Source of the DNA: Bacteroidota bacterium
Lineage (GTDB): Bacteria; Bacteroidota; Bacteroidia; Bacteroidales; Prolixibacteraceae
DNA length: 12,864 nt
NCBI GenBank assembly: GCA_030706665.1
Contig: JAUZOB010000063.1
Coordinates: 1 to 12,864 of the forward strand
Reading direction: 5' to 3'
The position numbers and the translations under genes were made by a program. This document shows, piece after piece, positions 1 to 5,202 of the stretch (the first letter of the stretch is position 1; each line of letters opens with the position of its first letter). Below the pieces are notes generated by a model. The model searched no databases, was not told the DNA's origin, and saw only the letters and a list, made by a program, of their open reading frames with translations.

Positions 1-121
1 AAATATACCGGTCTCTTACAAAAATCCACCGAGAAGCGGAAATTGAGAAGCCTCGACCGAAACTAAGACTGATACTCATGACGGGAGATAAATGAGACCA
101 TCCGTAATAACCTATAACTAT
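1..121 (-). pseudogene. 3' remainder of the W/Y-rich protein gene, beyond an in-frame TGA
   Basis: Reading the minus strand on past the TGA at 122-124 in the same frame gives 40 further codons with no second stop, up to the window edge. The translation contains GYYGWSHLSP, then SISLSFGRGFSIS and RWIFVRDRYI. This resembles the usual continuation of these proteins (a GYYGWAPLxP-like segment, then a Gly/Ser-rich stretch, then WxFV), which I recall from the family and did not search. The SHL where I expect APL suggests relaxed constraint. The remainder of the gene lies outside the window. Confidence 0.6.
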
Positions 122-490
122 TCACCAGCATACCCACGCCGGTCCCCACTCATTATCCGGAACCCAGAACCATCCGTAGTAATCATTATAATCCCAGCGC
201 CCATAATGGAAAGGAGCCCAGCCCCAAGGGTAATTTGACACCCATGTCCATCCGTAATTCGTATAGACCCAATGCCCGTTCGTTGAGTATGGTTCAAAAT
301 TCTGGTCTACATCCGGAATCCAGATATATTGGTAGTTCGCATCTCTGACCCATTGTCCGTAAGGACTTAGTTCGTCATAAAAGACCTGGAAACTAACTTC
401 ACCCCGTTGAGCTGAAGCTTGTTTCGAAATTATTGCAGTGAAAAGATTCAGAGCAATAACTATTCCAATAAATTTCAAACTTGATTTCAT
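122..490 (-). CDS. Secreted W/Y-rich repeat protein (DUF6600-like), prematurely stopped
   Basis: The ATG at 490 opens a 122-residue product. Residues 1-28 form a signal peptide: a Lys-containing start, a hydrophobic core around 7-21, and a likely signal peptidase I site after ASA (residue 27). The mature part is crowded with Trp and Tyr in short repeated units such as GQWV, GHWVYTNYGWTWV, WGWAPFHYGRW and YGWFWVPDNEWGPAWV. This matches the YxWxxGxW/DUF6600-like exported proteins common in Bacteroidota, whose function is unknown. The ORF ends TGC TGG TGA directly after GPAWVCW, where I expect family members to continue WVxWR. The same frame carries on with family-like sequence to position 1. 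It therefore reads as a nonsense-interrupted gene, probably CGA or AGA changed to TGA. A short secreted product could still be made. No good Shine-Dalgarno is visible; a weak -7-like TATGTTTA lies at 525-532 (minus). Confidence 0.7.
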   Translation of the reverse strand: MKSSLKFIGIVIALNLFTAIISKQASAQRGEVSFQVFYDELSPYGQWVRDANYQYIWIPDVDQNFEPYSTNGHWVYTNYGWTWVSNYPWGWAPFHYGRWDYNDYYGWFWVPDNEWGPAWVCW

Positions 491-598
491 TGTACTGAGT
501 TTTTAGAGAATATCACTCATGCATTAAACATAGGATCGGAATCATTAAGATGCATTTATGATTTGGCAGATAACAATTCCCCTTCCCTTTGAAAATAA

Positions 599-621
599 AT
601 CTAATTCGTACTGAGTTAGAT
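599..621. promoter_or_regulatory. Operator-like inverted repeat upstream of the aminotransferase promoter
   Basis: The arms ATCTAATTC (599-607) and GAGTTAGAT (613-621) are inverted copies with one mismatch, separated by GTACT. One further pair (598/622) extends each arm. The repeat ends 15 bases before the -7 box at 637 and so covers the -33 region, where a repressor or activator dimer could bind. No regulator is identified. Confidence 0.35.
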
Positions 622-636
622 TCTCTTATGATTTGT

Positions 637-644
637 TAAATTTG
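637..644 (+). promoter_or_regulatory. Bacteroidota -7 box TAAATTTG for the aminotransferase gene
   Basis: TAAATTTG fits TAnnTTTG exactly. Transcription would begin near 650, leaving about 70 bases of leader before the ATG at 720. The -33 element is poor; TTAG at 616-619 is the nearest candidate. A TTG at 633 that opens the longest frame lies upstream of this box and would not be in the transcript, which supports the later ATG. Confidence 0.5.
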
Positions 645-719
645 TTACTCTTTATAGAATGTATTCGTCAATTTACCCAAAGTAGATTAAACAGTTATTT
701 AAAAACTCAAAAGGAAACG

Positions 720-1859
720 ATGATTGCTCAACGAGCCGAAGAGATCACTCCCTTTATTGTTATGGAAGTCCTTGAGAGGGCCAATGCAATGGAGAAAGAA
801 GGAATCGATGTGATTCATCTTGAAGTAGGAGAACCGGATTTTGATACCCCTCAACCTGTAAAAGAAGCTGCAGTGAAAGCACTGGAGGAGGGATATACTC
901 ATTATTCCCATAGTCTGGGCATCTTAGAACTCAGAGAAGCGATCTGTCGTCATTATCTGAAAACTTATAATGTAATCGTCTCTCCTGATCAGGTTGTTGT
1001 TACCTCCGGAACCTCTCCCGCTATGTTCCTCCTTTTCTCTGCCTTACTGGAAGAAGACGACGAGGTAATCCTTTCTGACCCGCATTATGCCTGCTACCCT
1101 AACTTTATTAAATTTGTCAAGGGTAACCCCGTTACTGTTACGGTTTACGAAGAAGACGGGTTTCAATACCGTCCGGAATCCATTTGCGAGAAAATTACTG
1201 ATAGAACCAAAGCGATCATTATCAATTCGCCATCCAATCCTACAGGGAATCTTCTGTCGGCGGAACGAATGAAAGAAATCGCAAAGTTCTCACCTTATAT
1301 CATCTCCGATGAAATTTACCACGGACTTATTTATGAGGGCAAGGACCATTCCATCCTTGAGTTTACGGATCATGCGTTTGTGCTAAACGGATTTTCAAAA
1401 TTATATGCCATGACCGGTTTCAGGCTCGGATACCTTATTGCACCGAAAGAATTCATTCGGCCTATTCAGAAAATCCAACAGAACTTTTTTATCTCTGCCA
1501 ATTCGATGGCTCAGATTGCGGGAATTGCCGCACTGGAGAAGACGGAGGATGAAGTAGCCGATATGGTTGAGATGTATGATGCCCGCCGCCGCTACCTGAT
1601 CAAACGACTTAAAGAATTAGGGTTTGGCATTACAGTCGAACCAACCGGTGCATTTTATGTTTTTGCCAATGCAAAACACTTATCTAACGACTCCTATAAA
1701 TTAGCATTTGATATCCTTGAAAAAGCGCATGTGGGAGTTACGCCCGGAATCGACTTTGGTAAAAACGGAGAAGGGTATCTCAGATTCTCTTACGCCAATT
1801 CAATTGAGAATATTGCCGAAGCCATGAACCGTTTGGAAAATTATCTAAACAACCTGTAA
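720..1859 (+). CDS. Class I/II PLP-dependent aminotransferase (aspartate aminotransferase-like)
   Basis: The 379-residue product has the length and motifs of fold-type I aminotransferases. Visible landmarks are LEVGEPDFDTP near 34-44, TSGTSPA at 95-101 for the cofactor phosphate, N173 in SPSNPTG, D197 and Y200 in ISDEIY, the Schiff-base K227 in NGFSKLYAMTGFRLGY, R235 in the same block, and R355 in YLRFSYANS, which would bind the substrate carboxylate. The enzyme should transfer an amino group between an amino acid and a 2-oxo acid in the cytoplasm. The sequence alone does not fix the substrate; aspartate, aromatic amino acids or alanine are all possible. The start at ATG 720 is chosen because AAGGA lies just upstream (711-715), the alignable domain begins there, and the -7 box at 637 excludes the TTG at 633. 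It appears to be a single-gene unit. No clear terminator follows. Confidence 0.9.
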   Translation: MIAQRAEEITPFIVMEVLERANAMEKEGIDVIHLEVGEPDFDTPQPVKEAAVKALEEGYTHYSHSLGILELREAICRHYLKTYNVIVSPDQVVVTSGTSPAMFLLFSALLEEDDEVILSDPHYACYPNFIKFVKGNPVTVTVYEEDGFQYRPESICEKITDRTKAIIINSPSNPTGNLLSAERMKEIAKFSPYIISDEIYHGLIYEGKDHSILEFTDHAFVLNGFSKLYAMTGFRLGYLIAPKEFIRPIQKIQQNFFISANSMAQIAGIAALEKTEDEVADMVEMYDARRRYLIKRLKELGFGITVEPTGAFYVFANAKHLSNDSYKLAFDILEKAHVGVTPGIDFGKNGEGYLRFSYANSIENIAEAMNRLENYLNNL

Positions 1860-2300
1860 CGTGAATGCTTCTCCGACTTAACGCTAAATAAATCCATTCG
1901 TTGCAGCTTTTTGGCATGATTTGCAGTTTTATAAATATTTTACAGAAAAGTGCAGTAAGCTTCTAATACGAAAATCTAACGATGCTCTACCATTCCTTTA
2001 CCCTACCGCTATCAACTCTCTACCCAAAAGGTAGTTTAACGGTAACGTTTCTCTATGTATAATTAGGTGCTATCAAATAAACATACCGAATATAAAGGAA
2101 GGAAGCACATTGCATCTCAATTACATCGCTGTCTATTGCCATCCCTAAACTTCTGCTTTGAAATTCAAATCCTTGTTAAACCTCTACGGGTTATATAAAT
2201 AAAGACCTCTTTTGATTTATTTTCACATTTTTTAATACAAAAGGCTCATCATTCCCTCTCATTTTTTGATTCCTTAACGACATATTCGACTCAAAATCTA

Positions 2301-2308
2301 TATATTTG
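2301..2308 (+). promoter_or_regulatory. Candidate distal promoter (P1) of the exbB operon
   Basis: TATATTTG followed at once by CCCCCG is a very typical Bacteroidota -7 box and start-site context. Transcription would start near 2315, giving an untranslated leader of roughly 290 bases before the ATG at 2607. No good -33 TTTG sits at the usual spacing; the nearest, at 2265-2268, is 32 bases away. Confidence 0.5.
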
Positions 2309-2521
2309 CCCCCGTTAAAAATTAATGGAGTTTATTTAGTGTTGGGTATTCTAATGAAAACATGATTATAGCTTTATCGGTTGAGCCGCAGACTAACTGA
2401 GTTTTCAATGCAATAAGGCTTATTTATTGTTTGTTATATGATTTTACCATCGGGTAAATATTTATTTCATTTTGATTTAATTAAAAGTTACTGTAATTGT
2501 TTATTCCAAAAATGCAGTTCT

Positions 2522-2554
2522 CTGTTCGGAACAGTCAACTATTGATTATTTTTG
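2522..2554 (+). promoter_or_regulatory. Candidate proximal promoter (P2) of exbB with overlapping 13-bp palindrome
   Basis: TATTTTTG at 2547-2554 fits the -7 consensus and would start transcription near 2561, about 46 bases before exbB. Eighteen bases upstream, TTCG (2525-2528) sits at the -33 position inside the palindrome CTGTTC G GAACAG (2522-2534). A palindrome across the -33 site suggests an operator, but this is inference. Confidence 0.35.
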
Positions 2555-2606
2555 GATTCTAAAAAAAGAAACAGTCTCAATTTTGTGATTTATAAAAAAC
2601 ATCATC

Positions 2607-3272
2607 ATGACTAGTTTTATACTACTTCAGATAGCACAGAAAACTACAAACCCACAACAAGTTGAAGATTCTATCCAGATCCTTTTAAAGGGAGGATGGA
2701 TCCTTCTTCCAATTCTTTTGATGTCGATTGTCAATATCTATCTAATCGTTGAACGTTGGTATGTAATTAAAGGGGCGACCAAAAAGCAAAACATTTTGCC
2801 GGTGATTGCACCAATGATTAAAGAAGGGAAAATTGATCTTGCAATATCAACTTGCGAGATGAGTAACCAACCGGCAGGAAGAGTTATGGCATCGGGGTTG
2901 AGAACAATCGGTTATCCTATTGCTGAAGTACAGGAGGCAATGGAAGCTGAGGCACGTCAACAAGTTGACTATTTGACTAAAGGAATGCACTATTTGGCTA
3001 TTATTGCATCAGTTGCTCCTATGTTCGGATTCTTAGGGACAATCTTTGGAGTTATCAAGATCTTCTACAGTATTTCACTTTCTGATAATATCAGCATCGG
3101 AATTATTTCAGGTGGTCTTTATCAAAAGATGATCTCTTCAGCATCTGGTCTGCTTGTAGGTATGATTGCATTTGCCGGATATCATTTGCTGAGTGCAAGA
3201 ATTGATAAAATATCTTCATCGATAGAATATCAGTGTAATCAGCTTGTCGCTCTTTTACGCAGAAATAACTAA
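2607..3272 (+). CDS. exbB: ExbB/TolQ/MotA-family proton channel subunit
   Basis: The 221-residue inner-membrane protein should form the pentameric channel that, with ExbD/TolR, converts proton motive force into movement of a periplasm-spanning partner. Three membrane segments are visible at about 28-47, 128-154 and 171-195, with a cytoplasmic loop of about 75 residues between the first two. The family signature is clear in APMFGFLGTIFGVIKIF (137-153, T145) and in SSASGLLVGMIAF (177-189). By hand alignment the usual Thr-Thr-Ala of the last helix is Ser-Ser-Ala, and Gln173 lies where E. coli ExbB has Glu176. The start has only A-rich sequence upstream, normal for this phylum. exbD follows 65 bases later and the anchor-DUF4294 gene next, so the three look like one operon. 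Assignment to ExbB rather than TolQ is not decisive. Confidence 0.88.
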   Translation: MTSFILLQIAQKTTNPQQVEDSIQILLKGGWILLPILLMSIVNIYLIVERWYVIKGATKKQNILPVIAPMIKEGKIDLAISTCEMSNQPAGRVMASGLRTIGYPIAEVQEAMEAEARQQVDYLTKGMHYLAIIASVAPMFGFLGTIFGVIKIFYSISLSDNISIGIISGGLYQKMISSASGLLVGMIAFAGYHLLSARIDKISSSIEYQCNQLVALLRRNN

Positions 3273-3291
3273 GAACTGAGGACTTTTAATA

Positions 3292-3326
3292 TTGAGGGCG
3301 ATTCCATTTGGAATTCCCCCACTCAA
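3292..3326 (+). promoter_or_regulatory. Intercistronic hairpin between exbB and exbD
   Basis: TTGAG (3292-3296) pairs with CTCAA (3322-3326), GG (3297-3298) with CC (3319-3320), and ATTCC (3301-3305) with GGAAT (3310-3314) around an ATTT loop, with a small internal loop and a bulged A. It ends 11 bases before the exbD ATG. No T-run follows, so it is not a classic terminator. It could protect the exbB 3' end or limit exbD translation. Confidence 0.45.
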
Positions 3327-3337
3327 AATTGTTTCTT

Positions 3338-3733
3338 ATGAAAGTTAAACGCACCCGCGATTCGCAACCTGAGGTCTATTCTGCATCGCTGAATGATATC
3401 ATGTTCTTTCTGCTGCTATTCTTTCTGATTGTTTCTACCTTGGTTAACCCATCGGTAATTCAGCTTATGCTCCCAAAAGCATCGGCCAACATACAGAAAA
3501 TGTCAAAGCAGACAATTAATCTTTCTGTCACGAAAGACCTCAAGTATTTTCTGAACGATAGACCGCTGCCTTTCAACGAGATTAAGCCTACAATCAAAAA
3601 GCTTGTCCCTAATGTTGAAGATGCAACTGTTATTCTTCGTGCAGATAAATCTATTGAACTTCAGGACCTGGTAAATGTACTTGACATCGGACATCAGCTC
3701 CATCTGAAAATGATTCTGGCAACACAGAAATAA
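3338..3733 (+). CDS. exbD: ExbD/TolR-family proton channel partner
   Basis: The 131-residue product has a short cytoplasmic tail, one membrane helix at about 19-36 (SLNDIMFFLLLFFLIVST) and a periplasmic domain. D20 in that helix matches the proton-carrying Asp of ExbD (D25 in E. coli) and TolR. The periplasmic part shows the family pattern VILRADKSIELQDLVNVLDI at about 98-117. ExbD dimers sit inside the ExbB pentamer and pass motion to TonB or TolA. ATG 3338 is chosen over an upstream TTG at 3308, since the latter would add MEFPHSKLFL with no family match and lies inside the hairpin preceding the gene. It lies 65 bases after exbB and 84 before the anchor gene, all on the same strand. Confidence 0.88.
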   Translation: MKVKRTRDSQPEVYSASLNDIMFFLLLFFLIVSTLVNPSVIQLMLPKASANIQKMSKQTINLSVTKDLKYFLNDRPLPFNEIKPTIKKLVPNVEDATVILRADKSIELQDLVNVLDIGHQLHLKMILATQK

Positions 3734-3817
3734 GCTGTCGGTAATTTTCTGCTCACTTTACATTATCATTTATGGTCCGTATCCGGAAAAAATTGTATTA
3801 CTCTTCAAATTACAATC

Positions 3818-4714
3818 ATGTTTGCTGTTAAGAAAAACATCAAACAGAAATATGTTCCAATAGCTGCATCATTTGTTCTTCATGTGGTCATAGTTCTCGG
3901 TCTATTCATATACCTTGAATTCTGCGACATGGTGAATACCAGGAGCACTGGCTTTAATGAGAACTATAACGACATACAAATTGTGCATGAATCTTTTTCT
4001 ACTTCTGCCCCTAAGGTGGATAAGAAAAAAGATAAAGTGAAATTGTCTAAAGTTCCCCAAAAGCCCTCTACGCCTCAAAAGAATAAAGCTGCAGAGATCG
4101 TTCAGAAAACAGAACCTGTAACGAATGATAAAGATATTGCCATAAATGCTGATACTCTGAAGAAACAAAAAGTAGACACCTCTGCTCTTGTTGCTCAAAA
4201 GGATACTTCCAAACCTCATACTGAACAATCCAAAGTTGATACTGTTTCGTTTGCCCAACGCATACAAGAAGCAGCATTGTGGAGTGAAAACATGGAATTC
4301 CAGGCTCGTAATGGAATGATGATCCGAAACTTTAAAAAGGTATATCCTATGGCGAAGTTGGCACAGCAAATACTTGAAGATGTTGATGCACGAGTCGAGA
4401 CCATGAAAAACGAAAAAGAGAAAAAGAAACTCATTAAGCAAACAGAGCAACAATTGTTTCAACAATATGAAGATGCATTAAAACACATGTCATTTTCACA
4501 AGGGAAAATCCTGCTTAAGCTGATCAGCAGGCAGACCCACAGAGATGCTTATACAATCATCAAAGACTATAAAGGAGAAACCTATGCAGTTGTTTGGCAA
4601 AGAGTCGCCAAGCTATTTAATAATGACCTGAAAATGGACTATGAACCGATGGGTCAAGATTCTCTCCTTGAACGAATTGTTATTAAATATGAAAACGGTG
4701 AACTTGGAGAATAG
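3818..4714 (+). CDS. TonB/TolA-like membrane anchor fused to a DUF4294-like domain
   Basis: The 298-residue protein starts like an energy transducer: a basic cytoplasmic tail (KKNIKQK), then a single helix at about 13-34 containing S18-FVL-H22, the SxxxH motif that TonB and TolA use to couple to ExbB/ExbD or TolQ/TolR. Residues about 65-140 form a Lys/Pro/Thr-rich linker (for example KVPQKPSTPQK), as in TonB. The C-terminus is not TonB-like. From about 165 it matches what I recall of DUF4294: RNFKKVYPMAKLA (170-182), a charged helical stretch (183-222), SFSQGKILLKLISRQT (225-240), then WQRVAKLFNNDLKMDYEP (260-277) and a closing ERIVIKYENG. DUF4294 proteins are usually secreted and of unknown function. 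The operon suggests the domain is driven by the ExbB/ExbD motor in the periplasm. The DUF4294 call is from memory, without a search. A 6-bp inverted repeat (ATTGTA/TACAAT, 3792-3816) directly precedes the ATG. Confidence 0.75.
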   Translation: MFAVKKNIKQKYVPIAASFVLHVVIVLGLFIYLEFCDMVNTRSTGFNENYNDIQIVHESFSTSAPKVDKKKDKVKLSKVPQKPSTPQKNKAAEIVQKTEPVTNDKDIAINADTLKKQKVDTSALVAQKDTSKPHTEQSKVDTVSFAQRIQEAALWSENMEFQARNGMMIRNFKKVYPMAKLAQQILEDVDARVETMKNEKEKKKLIKQTEQQLFQQYEDALKHMSFSQGKILLKLISRQTHRDAYTIIKDYKGETYAVVWQRVAKLFNNDLKMDYEPMGQDSLLERIVIKYENGELGE

Positions 4715-4821
4715 ATTCAATGTTTACTTTTTCATTCATTGACTTTTCTAAAAAACAGTTCACCCAATGTGACTCTCATCCATTCTTCTTTTAGAGAATC
4801 TGCAAATTTTCACATCCATAA

Positions 4822-4863
4822 AAAATAGCTTTTCGGAATAAATTTATTCCGAAAAGCTATTTT
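4822..4863. terminator. 42-bp perfect palindrome ending the exb operon
   Basis: Arms of 21 bases meet at 4842/4843 with every position complementary. The left arm runs AAAATAGCTTTTCGGAATAAA. As RNA this gives a stem of about 19 bp with a tiny loop, A-rich on the left and ending CTATTTTGATTATTCTC on the right. It starts 107 bases after the anchor gene's stop and would act as an intrinsic terminator, possibly in both directions. Confidence 0.85.
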
Positions 4864-4957
4864 GATTATTCTCCTTTTGTCAATCTCAGATCAATCCGGA
4901 TCTGTTTACTCTTCTATTTTACGATCAGAGACTGTAACTTTTAGATATTCCCTTCGA

Positions 4958-4980
4958 AGAAAGCTTTGCTTTCTATTTTT
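4958..4980 (+). terminator. Second, smaller terminator-like hairpin
   Basis: AGAAAGC (4958-4964) and GCTTTCT (4968-4974) flank a TTT loop and are followed by ATTTTT. It lies about 95 bases after the main terminator. It may be a backup terminator or the 3' end of a short transcript; no matching promoter was found. Confidence 0.35.
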
Positions 4981-5121
4981 CCCTGTATCTCTTATTATTC
5001 AAATATATATCCCCAATAATACTTGTTGATCGAATACTGAGACTGGTTTCAAATTGAGATACGATAAATTATTCTCTTCATATTTAATGGTGCTGTTCTA
5101 ATTGAAATAGATTATTTTCTC

Positions 5122-5129
5122 TAAATTTG
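5122..5129 (+). promoter_or_regulatory. Bacteroidota -7 box TAAATTTG for the DUF5009 gene
   Basis: TAAATTTG matches TAnnTTTG. ATTG at 5101-5104 is a possible -33 element, 17 bases upstream. Transcription would begin near 5135, about 68 bases before the ATG at 5203, so the palindrome at 5152-5173 would fall in the leader. Confidence 0.5.
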
Positions 5130-5151
5130 ATGTACTAAACCAATTGGAAAT

Positions 5152-5173
5152 CTGAGATTAAGTTTAATCTCAG
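5152..5173. promoter_or_regulatory. 22-bp near-perfect palindrome in the DUF5009 leader
   Basis: CTGAGATTAA (5152-5161) and TTAATCTCAG (5164-5173) are exact inverted copies around a central GT. It lies about 17-38 bases downstream of the predicted start site and 29 bases before the ATG. With only two central bases it fits a dimeric repressor operator better than an RNA hairpin, though a stem of about 8 bp with a larger loop is possible. Confidence 0.5.
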
Positions 5174-5202
5174 CATAAACCAAAAAATACTAATTAAAAT
5201 CT

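Larger units (their letters stand above)
1860..2606. other. 747-base gene-free region between aminotransferase and exbB
   Basis: No ORF with family-like sequence was found on either strand. The left part (1860-2290) holds only weak structures: a 5-bp hairpin at 2020-2034 (CTACC CAAAA GGTAG), a 13-bp palindrome TTTGAA A TTCAAA at 2157-2169, and a purine run AAAGGAAGGAAG at 2094-2105 with no convincing ORF after it. The right part (from about 2315) is probably the exbB leader, with one strong and one secondary promoter, a 6-bp hairpin at 2443-2458 (TTTACC ATCG GGTAAA) and a 13-bp palindrome at 2522-2534. No known riboswitch or tRNA was recognised. Confidence 0.6.
4715..5202. other. 488-base gene-free region between the exb operon and the DUF5009 gene
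   Basis: No plausible coding sequence was found. From left to right it contains the 42-bp palindromic terminator (4822-4863), an inverted repeat CAGATC AATCCG GATCTG (4887-4904), a second small terminator-like hairpin (4958-4980), an AT-rich stretch, the -7 box at 5122 and a 22-bp palindrome (5152-5173). A TATATTTG also occurs on the minus strand at 5000-5007, but no minus-strand gene lies downstream of it. Confidence 0.6.

Noticed and set aside
492..617. Direct repeat GTACTGAGTT at 492-501 and 608-617
   Set aside because: Ten bases recurring once in a few hundred could be chance, and the copies do not sit in matching promoter positions.
633..719. 29-residue N-terminal extension of the aminotransferase from TTG 633
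   Set aside because: The TTG precedes the -7 box at 637, the extension has no family match, and ATG 720 has AAGGA upstream.
2094..2145. Purine-rich AAAGGAAGGAAG followed by a TTG-started 12-codon frame
   Set aside because: The frame is very short, uses a rare start and has no recognisable product.
3308..3337. TTG start ten codons upstream of exbD
   Set aside because: It lies in the hairpin and adds residues not found in ExbD; ATG 3338 gives the normal length.
3902..4465. 187-residue open frame on the minus strand opposite the anchor-DUF4294 gene
   Set aside because: It is Phe/Leu/Ile-rich, has no family signature, and is explained as the complement of a Lys-rich coding region.
5000..5007. 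Minus-strand TATATTTG in the gap before the DUF5009 gene
   Set aside because: No minus-strand gene follows, and such 8-mers are expected by chance in AT-rich sequence.
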